This document shows positions 1-6,560 of a stretch of DNA of 14,058 nt, one piece after another. The stretch lies in NCBI GenBank assembly GCA_012027055.1, contig VEPF01000117.1, positions 4,256 to 18,313 on the forward strand, written 5' to 3'. Every line of letters begins with the position of its first letter. Positions within the stretch are counted from its first letter, which is position 1. The notes beneath the pieces are model-generated. The model worked only from the letters and a program-made list of their open reading frames with translations, did no database searches and had not been told where the DNA came from. This DNA is from Gemmatimonadota bacterium (GTDB lineage: Bacteria; Gemmatimonadota; Gemmatimonadetes; Longimicrobiales; RSA9). Made by a program: the position numbers and the translations under genes.

Positions 1-34
1 ATCCGGCGGCCTGACGGCTGCCTGCGAAATACCG

Positions 35-72
35 GCCCCGGGGTGGTGACACGCCCCGGGGCATTTTCATTT
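35..72 (+). terminator. Intrinsic terminator for a gene entering from the left
   Basis: A perfect 9-bp stem pairs 35-43 (GCCCCGGGG) with 54-62 around a 10-nt loop, and is followed on the plus strand by ATTTTCATTT. The T-rich side is on the plus strand, so it best serves a plus-strand gene ending just left of here; an in-frame TGA at 12-14 could be its stop, but too little is visible to call it. The minus-strand peptidase stop codon (67-69) lies inside the T tract. The same stem could also slow minus-strand transcription, although it is not followed by a T run in that direction. Confidence 0.6.
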
Positions 73-1446
73 CCGGCGGTCCGCCCGGAGCCCCGCGGGG
101 CTGCCCGTGAAGCCCCCGCCGGTCTGCGCCCGGGCGGCGAACAGCGCTGCGATGTCGGTCACCGTCCGGGGCGCAACCGCCGAGAGCACGAGCCCGCCGC
201 TGGCGGTGACCAGGACATCATCCTCGATGCGGATGCCGATGCTGTCCGCCGGCAAGTAGATCCCCGGCTCGATGGTGAGCACCATGCCGGCCGCGAGCGG
301 GGTCGTGCGGCTGCCGACGTCGTGCACGTTGAGCCCGAGCCAGTGGGAGAGCAGGTGCACGAAGTACTGATCGCAGGTACGGGATCCGCACAGTATCCCG
401 GAGCGGGTGGCCAGGTACTCGCGTGACGTCTGCTCCAGTTGTGCGAGTGTGACTCCGGGCCGGACCGCCGCGATCGCGGCCTGATGGGCGCCCAGCACCA
501 GCTCGTAGAGTGCGCGTTGCCGGTCGCTGAATTTGCCGTTCACCGGGAACGTGCGGGTTACGTCTCCAGCGTAGCGCCCGAACTCGGCGCCCACGTCCAT
601 CAGCACCAGCTCACCGCCCGTGAACGTGCGTCCGTTGGCGTTGTAGTGCAGCGTGAGCGCGTTCCCGGCGGAGGCCACGATGCTCGGGAAACTCGCGCGC
701 GGCGCACCGCGGGTGGCGTAGCCCGCCAGGATGGCGTTGGCGACGTCCGCCTCGCTGCGTCCCGGGCGGATCACCGCCACCGCATCAACGATGGCGCGCG
801 CGGTGATGTCCGATGCCCTGGTGAGCCGCGCAATCTCGGCCGAGTCCTTGACCAGCCGGAGCGCCGCCAGCGGTCCGGAAAGCTCGCGCACCTCGACGCC
901 GGGCGCGGCCTTCAGTGCCTGCACCAGCGTGTCGGTGAAGGCCGGATTCTGACTGTGCAGGTGCAGCGGGAGCCCTGCCGCGGGCAGCTGGCGGCGAGCG
1001 CTCGCTCCGAGCATCGCGACGCAGCGGACGCGGTCGGCGCCGGTGACTTCGGTCACCCGCACCGGGGCGGTGGGGGACGTCGCCGGCTCGGGCAGGAACA
1101 GGACCGCACTGTCCACCTGCCCACCCCGCACCACCAGCATCAGCCAGCTGCCGGGCACATCGATGCCGGCCAGGTAGAACAGGTTGCTGTCCCCGCGGTA
1201 GCCGCTGTTCTGCGGGTCGGCATTGGGTGCGTCCGCGGCCAGCAGCACCACCCCACTGCCGATGCTCCGGGCCAGCGCGGTCCGCCGGGCGGCGAGCAGG
1301 AGTGCCGGGGGCGGGTGGTCGAGCAGGTCGTTCGCGACCCGTTGACAGGCGGAGTCGGCCGGCCCCGGGCCCGCGGGCGAGTCGGAGCACGCGAGTGCAC
1401 CAAGAAGCAGGGTGAAGACGGTCAGCCGCCCGGCGCTGCTGCCCAT
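67..1446 (-). CDS. Exported M24-family Xaa-Pro aminopeptidase-like lipoprotein
   Basis: Metallopeptidase of the pita-bread (M24) fold, aminopeptidase P type, expected to remove an N-terminal residue that precedes proline. I start it at the ATG at 1446 (459 aa) because this gives a short signal peptide ending in GALAC with Cys20, an acceptable lipobox. The longer reading frame from 1530 would overlap the upstream gene and add an unlikely leader. No clear Shine-Dalgarno is seen before 1446. The N-terminal AMP_N-like domain spans about 35-190 and contains RGDSNLFYLAGIDVPGSW. The catalytic domain spans about 205-440 with all five expected metal ligands: Asp284 (LVLMDVGAE), Asp295 (AGDVTRTFP), His368 (SHWLGLNVHDVG), Glu393 (TIEPGIYLP) and Glu408 (RIEDDVLVT). 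The catalytic part strongly resembles PepP. Export as a lipoprotein differs from the cytosolic E. coli enzyme and suggests use of periplasmic or external peptides. Function is firm; lipidation is inferred. Confidence 0.92.
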   Translation of the reverse strand: MGSSAGRLTVFTLLLGALACSDSPAGPGPADSACQRVANDLLDHPPPALLLAARRTALARSIGSGVVLLAADAPNADPQNSGYRGDSNLFYLAGIDVPGSWLMLVVRGGQVDSAVLFLPEPATSPTAPVRVTEVTGADRVRCVAMLGASARRQLPAAGLPLHLHSQNPAFTDTLVQALKAAPGVEVRELSGPLAALRLVKDSAEIARLTRASDITARAIVDAVAVIRPGRSEADVANAILAGYATRGAPRASFPSIVASAGNALTLHYNANGRTFTGGELVLMDVGAEFGRYAGDVTRTFPVNGKFSDRQRALYELVLGAHQAAIAAVRPGVTLAQLEQTSREYLATRSGILCGSRTCDQYFVHLLSHWLGLNVHDVGSRTTPLAAGMVLTIEPGIYLPADSIGIRIEDDVLVTASGGLVLSAVAPRTVTDIAALFAARAQTGGGFTGSPAGLRADRRK

Positions 1447-1468
1447 GGATGGAGCGGAAGCGGCGCGG

Positions 1469-1723
1469 CTAGCGCCGATCGAGCGCGCGCAGGGCGCGGG
1501 CGATGGCATCAAGCGAGCCCGTGATCTCATCGATAAGCTCGCGGGTGGCCGAAAGCGTCAGGCCTTCGGCGCCCATCTGGGTGCGCAGGCCGCGGATCTT
1601 GCGGGCCGCGTGCTCGGCGCGGTTCGCCGCCTCTTCGACCGGCGCCGAGCCGGATTCTTCGCCGAACGGATTCGTGCGCTTCGGCTCGGTGACCGGTTGC
1701 TCCCCGAACGGGTTCCTGGGCAC
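1469..1723 (-). CDS. Small NPFGE-repeat protein of unknown function
   Basis: I do not recognise a named family. It is an 84-aa protein read from a GTG start (1723-1721). The start is set by a strong Shine-Dalgarno, GGAGGAGG, just upstream on the minus strand (within 1724-1737). The N-terminal third carries two copies of NPFGE (residues 4-8 and 18-22) separated by a charged, proline-containing linker, and looks disordered. Residues about 29-82 look like a long amphipathic helical segment rich in Ala, Arg and Glu (for example HAARKIRGLRTQMGAEGL, then a second helix to ALRALDRR). There is no signal peptide or membrane segment, so it is probably cytosolic. It ends 22 nt before the M24 peptidase start and may share its transcript. 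The good ribosome site and protein-like composition make it a real gene; a scaffold or binding role is only a guess. Confidence 0.72.
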   Translation of the reverse strand: MPRNPFGEQPVTEPKRTNPFGEESGSAPVEEAANRAEHAARKIRGLRTQMGAEGLTLSATRELIDEITGSLDAIARALRALDRR

Positions 1724-2056
1724 GGCTCACCTCCTCCACGATCGACGTCATCCATTGGCGCCGGGTGCCCCCGGCTCCCGCCCGCCCCAAACGTAACGCT
1801 TCGCTGATCGTAGCGGAGTCATTGCCGCGGGGTGAAAAGGACTGGTCCGGACCCGGTCGCGACGGCCGCGGCATGCGGCGCGGGCGCGATCTCCGCGCCG
1901 GTCGCCCAGCTTGTGCCTCCGCGGGGCGGGGAAGTAGCTTCGGAAAGACGAGATGCCGCGTTGACGGGGCCGCGGGCGCGGGCTCGCGTGCCCCGCGCAG
2001 GCGTCCTGTTCTCCCCGACGCGATCCCGTATGTCGCACTACCGAATGGACCGGTCT
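1724..2056. other. Divergent intergenic region between the NPFGE gene and nfeD
   Basis: This 333-bp stretch separates a minus-strand and a plus-strand gene, so promoters for both should lie here. The open frame running upstream from nfeD (from 1832) is unlike a protein N-terminus and I treat it as noncoding. A TTGACG box at 1961-1966 is a possible plus-strand -35, but no convincing -10 follows. A 10-bp perfect palindrome GGTCCGGACC lies at 1844-1853, and a 7-bp stem pairs 1877-1883 with 1893-1899. In DNA this GC-rich such structures can arise by chance. I see no RNA gene. Confidence 0.5.
1807..1836 (-). promoter_or_regulatory. Candidate promoter for the NPFGE gene
   Basis: Read on the minus strand, TTCACC (from 1836-1831) and TACGAT (from 1812-1807) match the sigma70 -35 and -10 boxes at 4 of 6 positions each, with an 18-bp spacer. 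Transcription would begin near 1800 and leave a leader of about 77 nt before the GTG at 1723. The boxes are only moderate, so this is a suggestion. Confidence 0.3.
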
Positions 2057-3400
2057 ATGACGCAGCGCACGCGGTACCCTCTCGCCGTCCTCCTGGCGTT
2101 GTGCAGCCTGGCGCCGGTACCCGCTTGGGCGCAGGCGCGGGTGCCTGCCGGAGCGGTGTACCGGGTGCCGGTGACCGGGGTGATCGAGCTCGGGCTCGCT
2201 CCCTTCGTCGAACGGGCGTTGCGGGAAGCCGCCGCGGCCCAGGCCGCGGCCGTGGTGCTGGACCTGGACACGCCGGGCGGTCGCATCGATGCGGCGGAGC
2301 GCATTGTGGACGCCGTCCAGGCATCGGCAATTCCGGTCTACGCGTTCGTCAACAGCCGTGCCTTCTCGGCCGGGGCCCTGGTCTCACTGGCCGCACGCGA
2401 GATCTACTACGTTCCGGCCGCCGTGATCGGGGCGGCCACGCCGGTGACCGGAGAAGGTACCAAGGCGCCGGAGAAGATCGTGTCCGCCATGCGCAGCGAG
2501 ATGCGCGCGCTGGCGGAGGCCCGCGGCCGGGATCCGCGCGTCGCGGAAGCGATGGTCGATGAAGACGTCGCCATCCCCGGCGTGGTCGAGGCCGGCAAGC
2601 TGCTCACCCTGACCGGCCAGGAAGCGGTGCGGCTGGGGTACGGGAAGGAAGTGGCCGGCTGGGACGCACTCCTGCAGGCGCTCGATCTGCAGCAGGCGCC
2701 GGTAGTCACCATGCACGTCAACTGGGCCGAGCGGCTGGTGCGCTTCTTCACCCATCCCGCGGTGGCGCCGCTGCTGCTCTCGCTCGGTTTCCTCGGCATC
2801 ATCATCGAGCTGAAAGCGCCCGGGTTCGGCCTGCCCGGCGCACTCGGCGCGATCGCACTCGCGCTCTTCTTCGGTAGCCACTTCCTGCTCGGCCTCGCCG
2901 GCCTCGAGGAACTGCTGCTGATCGGCGCGGGCATCATCCTGGTAGGTGTCGAGATGTTCCTGCTGCCCGGGTTCGGCGTCGCCGGCGTCCTCGGCGGCCT
3001 CGCCATTGCCGGCGGTTTCTACCTGAGCTTCGTGAGCGACATGGCATCTGGTGCCGACTACGTACAGGCCCTCGGCCTGTTTTCCCTGTCCGTGCTGGTG
3101 GTGATCCTGGTCGCCTGGGCGCTGCTGCGACGTCTGCCCCGCAGCCGCCGCTTCTCGGCTTCCGGCATCATGCTCGACCAGTCCACCAGCCGCGAGGCGG
3201 GCTACCTCTCCGCCGCCGTCCGTCCCGAGCTGATCGGCACTACCGGCGTGGCCATGACCGATCTCCGGCCGGCCGGCGCCGCCCGGTTCGGCGACGAGCG
3301 GCTGGATGTGGTGGCGGACGCCAACTGGATCAACGCCGGCACCCGGGTCCGCATCGTCCGGTCCGAGGGTTACCGACACGTCGTCGAGCCCGTGGAGTAA
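2057..3400 (+). CDS. nfeD: NfeD-type membrane-bound serine protease (long form)
   Basis: Long-form NfeD (447 aa), a ClpP-class membrane serine protease family that partners bacterial flotillins/stomatins. The ATG at 2057 is chosen because it gives a clean Sec signal (residues 1-25, cleavage after AWA); ATGs at 2030 and 2045 are alternatives and none has a strong Shine-Dalgarno. The protease domain spans about 35-215: LDLDTPGG at 68-75, then SRAFSAGA with the probable nucleophile Ser104. The general-base Lys is probably Lys140 (or Lys136); the Ser-Lys dyad is known from the archaeal homologue PH1510. Several hydrophobic segments lie between about 234 and 357, with the glycine-rich helical pattern typical of NfeD (LLPGFGVAGVLGG). 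The C-terminal soluble OB-fold NfeD domain spans about 388-447 (GTTGVAMTDLRPAG ... INAGTRVRIV). floA follows 34 bp downstream, the same order as yqeZ-yqfA in Bacillus. The domain set is complete and the call is secure. Confidence 0.95.
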   Translation: MTQRTRYPLAVLLALCSLAPVPAWAQARVPAGAVYRVPVTGVIELGLAPFVERALREAAAAQAAAVVLDLDTPGGRIDAAERIVDAVQASAIPVYAFVNSRAFSAGALVSLAAREIYYVPAAVIGAATPVTGEGTKAPEKIVSAMRSEMRALAEARGRDPRVAEAMVDEDVAIPGVVEAGKLLTLTGQEAVRLGYGKEVAGWDALLQALDLQQAPVVTMHVNWAERLVRFFTHPAVAPLLLSLGFLGIIIELKAPGFGLPGALGAIALALFFGSHFLLGLAGLEELLLIGAGIILVGVEMFLLPGFGVAGVLGGLAIAGGFYLSFVSDMASGADYVQALGLFSLSVLVVILVAWALLRRLPRSRRFSASGIMLDQSTSREAGYLSAAVRPELIGTTGVAMTDLRPAGAARFGDERLDVVADANWINAGTRVRIVRSEGYRHVVEPVE

Positions 3401-3434
3401 CGACCAACCCAACCCATCCGAAAGCGAGTCCCAC

Positions 3435-4424
3435 ATGCAGCAATTCGAGACGCTGCTCCCGCTCATCTTCGCCGCGGTGGTCATCTTTGTACTGCTCATC
3501 ATCTCGTGGGCAGTCCCGCTCCGGCTCTGGATCGAGGCCGTGTTCGCAGGGGTGCGCGTCGGCATCGGCGACCTGGTCGGCATGCGCCTGCGCAAGGTCA
3601 ATCCCGCCGCCGTGGTGCGGCCGCTGATCGCGGCCACCAAGGCCGGCATCAACCTCACCACCCGTGAACTGGAAGCGCACTACCTGGCCGGCGGACACGT
3701 GGACCGTGTGGTCAAGGCGCTGATCAGCGCCGACAAGGCGAACCTGGGCCTCACCTTCGTGCAGGCGGCCGCCATCGACCTGGCCGGCCGGGACGTGCTC
3801 GAGGCCGTCAAGGTATCGGTCAATCCCAAGGTGATCGACACGCCGCGCGTCGCAGCGATGGCCAAGGACGGCATTCAGCTGATCGCCACCGCGCGGGTCA
3901 CCATCCGCGCCAACATCAACCGCCTGGTCGGCGGCGCGGGTGAGGACACCATTCTGGCGCGCGTCGGCGAGGGGATTGTCTCCACCATCGGGTCGGCAGC
4001 GTCGCACAAGGCCGTGCTCGAGAACCCCGACAACATCTCGAAGACAGTGCTCGCGAAAGGCCTGGATGCCGGCACCGCATTCGAGATCCTGTCGATCGAC
4101 ATCGCGGATGTGGATGTCGGCAAGAACATCGGTGCCGAGCTGCAGACCGATCAGGCCGAGGCCGACAAGCGCATCGCGCAGGCGAAGGCCGAGGAGCGCC
4201 GGGCGATGGCGGTGGCCGTCGAGCAGGAGATGAAGGCCAAGGTGCAGGCCATGCGCGCGCACGTGGTGCGGGCCGAGGCGCAGGTGCCGCTGGCCATCGC
4301 GGAGGCCTTCAAGAGCGGCCACCTCGGGGTCATGGACTACGCGCGCTACGGCAACGTGGTCGCGGACACCAACATGCGGCGCGCCATCGCCGGCGGTGAT
4401 GCCGAGCCCAAGCCGGAGGGCTGA
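3435..4424 (+). CDS. floA: Flotillin-like membrane microdomain scaffold protein FloA
   Basis: FloA (YqfA) forms oligomeric scaffolds in ordered membrane microdomains. The ATG at 3435 gives 329 aa, almost the same as the roughly 331 aa of Bacillus FloA; only a weak purine stretch (GAAAGCGAG) precedes it. Residues 8-27 are one hydrophobic hairpin or membrane segment (LPLIFAAVVIFVLLIISW). The PHB/SPFH-like region follows, with characteristic stretches GMRLRKVNPAAVVRPLI (49-65), AHYLAGGHVDRVVKALISAD (81-100) and ARVTIRANINRLVGGAGEDT (153-172). A charged Ala/Glu/Lys coiled coil spans about 235-285, with the repeated-EA pattern typical of flotillins. The C-terminal part retains MDYARYGNVVADTNMR. 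The stop TGA is immediately followed by the GTG of the next gene, showing tight operon packing with nfeD upstream. Identification is secure. Confidence 0.96.
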   Translation: MQQFETLLPLIFAAVVIFVLLIISWAVPLRLWIEAVFAGVRVGIGDLVGMRLRKVNPAAVVRPLIAATKAGINLTTRELEAHYLAGGHVDRVVKALISADKANLGLTFVQAAAIDLAGRDVLEAVKVSVNPKVIDTPRVAAMAKDGIQLIATARVTIRANINRLVGGAGEDTILARVGEGIVSTIGSAASHKAVLENPDNISKTVLAKGLDAGTAFEILSIDIADVDVGKNIGAELQTDQAEADKRIAQAKAEERRAMAVAVEQEMKAKVQAMRAHVVRAEAQVPLAIAEAFKSGHLGVMDYARYGNVVADTNMRRAIAGGDAEPKPEG

Positions 4425-5138
4425 GTGGAAGGCATCGGGCTTCTCCTGTTCATCCTGATGATCATCGTGTCAGTGATCGAGCAGGCGAACAAAGCGAAGC
4501 AGAAACCCGGGCAGCGGCCGCCGTCGCGCGTGCCGCCCGGCCGCCGTCCAGGCGCGGAGCTGCCGCCCGCGCGTCCGGGTAGCTCCGCGCCGGGTTCGCC
4601 GCGGAGCGAGTCGGGGCCCGTGACGATGTCGGGGCAACAGGCAGAATCGGAACGTTCCGCCGCGGACATGGTGGCCGAGGATTTCTGGCGCGAGCTCACG
4701 GGTCTGCCACCGCGGCCCCGCCCGGGGCCGCAACCGGCCCCGTCGTCCCAAATGCCCGCGGAGGCGAGCAGCTGGGACGAGCAGGCCGTGAGCCAGGTGG
4801 AAGCCCCGCCGCCGGAAACCGCACCGCGCCGCGTATCGAAGTCGTGGGAGTATCGGCGGCCAGAGACGGTGCACGAGCCACCCGTCGTGGTCAGCCTGGA
4901 AGAGCCCGTGCAGCCCGCGGCCGTCCGCCGCGCGGAATTCCAGCGGAAGCTCGCCGCGCAAGCGGCGGAACCCGCGCCCGTTGCTGCATCGTCCGTGGCC
5001 GCAGCACCGCTCACAGGTGCCACGGCAGCACCACTCCGCCAACGGCTACGGCAGGGCCAGGGCCTGCGCGAAAGCGTCATCATGGCCGAGGTGTTCGGCC
5101 GCCCTCGCGGGCTGGAGGAGTACTCGCCCGACCGTTAG
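4425..5138 (+). CDS. Unknown single-pass membrane protein in the nfeD-floA operon
   Basis: I do not recognise a named family. It is 237 aa, started at a GTG directly abutting the floA stop, with Shine-Dalgarno GGAGGG at 4415-4420; the start gives a sensible membrane anchor. Residues about 3-18 (GIGLLLFILMIIVSVI) form one hydrophobic segment, followed by a basic stretch (KAKQK), which predicts a cytoplasmic C-terminal body. Residues about 28-205 are rich in Pro, Ala, Ser and Arg and probably disordered, apart from a short helical insert AEDFWRELTGLP. The last 34 residues look folded and helical (LRQRLRQGQGLRESVIMAEV, then FGRPRGLEEY). Short Arg/Ile-rich ends of the form I-x-x-E-(V/I)-(L/F)-G-x-P occur in unrelated-looking bacterial hypothetical proteins, as I recall, so this tail may be the functional part. 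Zero spacing to floA suggests a microdomain accessory role (inference). Confidence 0.85.
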   Translation: MEGIGLLLFILMIIVSVIEQANKAKQKPGQRPPSRVPPGRRPGAELPPARPGSSAPGSPRSESGPVTMSGQQAESERSAADMVAEDFWRELTGLPPRPRPGPQPAPSSQMPAEASSWDEQAVSQVEAPPPETAPRRVSKSWEYRRPETVHEPPVVVSLEEPVQPAAVRRAEFQRKLAAQAAEPAPVAASSVAAAPLTGATAAPLRQRLRQGQGLRESVIMAEVFGRPRGLEEYSPDR

Positions 5139-5160
5139 ATTCACAGGCCTTCGAGCACTC

Positions 5161-5243
5161 GCCAGAGTGGCGGAATGGCAGACGCAGGCGACTCAAAATC
5201 GCCCGAGGGCAACCTCTTGCGGGTTCGACTCCCGCCTCTGGCA
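5161..5243 (+). tRNA. tRNA-Leu (anticodon CAA)
   Basis: A complete class II tRNA. The acceptor stem pairs GCCAGAG (5161-5167) with CTCTGGC (5236-5242), with discriminator A at 5243. The anticodon stem GGCGA/TCGCC (5187-5191, 5199-5203) holds the loop CTCAAAA with anticodon CAA at 5194-5196, reading UUG. The long variable arm folds as GAGG (5205-5208), GCAA loop and CCTC (5213-5216), as expected for leucine. The T arm is GCGGG-TTCGACT-CCCGC (5219-5235). CCA is not encoded and must be added after transcription. It lies 22 nt after the membrane-protein stop with no obvious promoter of its own between, so it may be cut from the nfeD-floA transcript. Confidence 0.97.
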
Positions 5244-5264
5244 TTTGAAAGACAACAACTTGCT

Positions 5265-5305
5265 AGAAAGGCGGGGACTCCGAGGTTCCCGCCTTTCTCT
5301 GTTCC
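5265..5305 (+). terminator. Strong hairpin terminator after tRNA-Leu
   Basis: AGAAAGGCGGG (5265-5275) pairs perfectly with CCCGCCTTTCT (5288-5298). The stem extends inward by a G-T pair, an A-T pair and a C-G pair to give 14 bp around a TCCGAG loop. The 3' side of the stem is itself T-rich and runs into CTGTT. It closes the nfeD-floA-tRNA unit. Confidence 0.85.
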
Positions 5306-5519
5306 GTAACCTCGTGAGCCGGTTACAAGCGTGGCTGCACGCGGGGATTCTGCGCGTGAGCTCGCGACACAGTCTCGCTGAGTCCACCGCACCACTATGG
5401 TTGATATACTCCACGGATCGGTAATACGTAATGCGCGGGGGGCCTAGCTGCGCCCTTTTTCGAAGCGCGTCAGTAGCCGTGCGGTGGATGCGTCGACTGC
5501 CTGCGGAGGGCGATTGGTG
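5299..5519 (+). promoter_or_regulatory. Leader region of the orphan lipoprotein with a tentative promoter
   Basis: This stretch must hold the promoter of the gene at 5520, because a strong terminator lies just upstream. It is locally AT-richer than its surroundings at 5396-5432. TATACT at 5405-5410 matches the -10 box at 5 of 6 positions but has no clear -35. Alternatively TTGATA (5401-5406) with TAATAC (5422-5427) has a good -35 but only a 15-bp spacer. I cannot choose between them. A TTTTT run at 5456-5460 is not preceded by a convincing stem. Confidence 0.3.
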
Positions 5520-6173
5520 ATGCGCGCGTTTCGCTGCCTGTACTCGGGATTCATCCTGCTGGTGGCCTGTGATGCGCCTTCGGCAGCGCCCCGTTCTGTG
5601 CCCGACCCCGGGACAGCCTCTGAGACCGCGGTTGCCGAAGCCCCATCCGGACCGGCGCCGGAACCACCTGGCCGCGGCTTCCGCATGGACGGGCACCAGA
5701 TCGTTGCGGACACGTTCGAGGTACGTCCCGATCTTCGCGACGGCCAGCTCACGCTCCAGCTCGTCACGGATCTCGGGGATGCCACGGAAGTGTTCGTGAG
5801 CGTGGGACGCGCCTACCGGGAGCGTGGCAGTACCGAGGATTACCTGATCGAGTACTTCAACCAGGCCGGCACCGTGGGCAGCTGGCGGGCCAGCAGGACC
5901 ATCGATCTTACCGCGACCGACTTTCCGGCAGAAGTCGACAAGCTACGCCGGACTATGGCGCTGCAGGGAGACACCTTCACGGTGGCTTCGGTTTCCGACG
6001 ATCTCAAGATCGACTTCGCCGTGTACCCCGGTCAGGGCGCGCCCTTCGACAGCGCCAACGCCAACCTCACTGGCGTCGCAGTATCGAACAGCTGGGGAAG
6101 TCGCATCATCGAGAAACACATCCTGGTGCGCTACCCGCTTCGAAAGTCCCTCTCTCGCCAACCGGTCGAGTAG
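5520..6173 (+). CDS. Predicted lipoprotein of unknown function
   Basis: I do not recognise the family. The ATG at 5520 (217 aa) is favoured over an in-frame upstream start at 5484 because GGAGGG at 5505-5510 precedes it at a good distance and it gives a compact lipoprotein signal: MRAFR, a hydrophobic core, then LLVAC with Cys17. Residues 18-55 are a Pro/Ala/Ser linker, usual between a lipid anchor and a folded domain. The remainder (about 60-217) mixes predicted beta strands and polar loops (DGQLTLQLVTDLGDATEVFV, SVGRAYRERGSTEDYLIEYF). It has no obvious catalytic motif and no transmembrane segment. It is flanked by its own leader region and by a 387-bp gap, so it is probably monocistronic. 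Exposure on the periplasmic side of a membrane is inferred from the signal only. Confidence 0.82.
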   Translation: MRAFRCLYSGFILLVACDAPSAAPRSVPDPGTASETAVAEAPSGPAPEPPGRGFRMDGHQIVADTFEVRPDLRDGQLTLQLVTDLGDATEVFVSVGRAYRERGSTEDYLIEYFNQAGTVGSWRASRTIDLTATDFPAEVDKLRRTMALQGDTFTVASVSDDLKIDFAVYPGQGAPFDSANANLTGVAVSNSWGSRIIEKHILVRYPLRKSLSRQPVE

Positions 6174-6560
6174 CTGGAACTCATGCCGGGCGCCTGCGCC
6201 GGGTTCATGGAGCGCAATGCGCCGGTGACGTCGGCGCGCGCGGGGCGGCATCCCGGAAACATGATCGATTTGCCGAGAGACTGAAGGAAATGCGGGCCTG
6301 GCAATTGCACCGCGTCGGCAACCGAGACCCCGACATTGAACCCGGCACTATGGGAAGGTGACCGCTACCGCCGGGCCACACCTGCGCGAAGCCGCTATCC
6401 CATACCCATTTGCAGGCGGCGGTGATATCTTCGGCTCCAACCGCCAGAGGGCTCGGTGGTGCCCGCCAGGGCCGCTCGATCCCACTTCTGGCACTCTTTC
6501 CGCAGAGCCTGGTTTCGTGTGCGCGGCCATCCTGGCCCTGCGCGGAACGCCTGGGGGCAG
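6174..6560 (+). other. Intergenic gap with a short ORF but no convincing gene
   Basis: This 387-bp stretch holds no gene I can support. It has one short ORF with a usable ribosome site (GAAGGAA, then ATG at 6290, stop at 6361; 23 aa beginning MRAWQLHRVG), described under findings. An overlapping GTG-started frame (6358-6564) ends over the start of the next gene but has an unprotein-like composition. No clear terminator follows the lipoprotein stop at 6173, and no promoter with proper spacing is visible upstream of 6561; TATCTT at 6426-6431 lacks a -35 at the right distance. Confidence 0.45.

Noticed and set aside
439..1524. A 361-codon plus-strand frame opposite the M24 peptidase
   Set aside because: Arg/Gly-rich product lacking any motif, while the minus strand has all catalytic residues.
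1844..1853. Palindrome GGTCCGGACC as an operator
   Set aside because: A single 10-bp palindrome in GC-rich DNA is weak evidence and no matching site or regulator gene is nearby.
1832..2056. N-terminal extension of NfeD
   Set aside because: It would bury the signal peptide 75 residues in and has an Arg/Pro/Gly composition typical of noncoding DNA.
2384..3661. A 425-codon minus-strand frame across nfeD and floA
   Set aside because: Shadow of two certain genes, with low-complexity Glu/Gly/Gln-rich product.
5219..5243. tRNA-Leu 3' end as an integration (att) site
   Set aside because: No second copy of the tRNA end and no integrase or phage genes are in the window.
5428..5460. Terminator from the G-run and the TTTTT at 5456
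   Set aside because: The G-rich and C-rich parts do not form a continuous stem before the T run.
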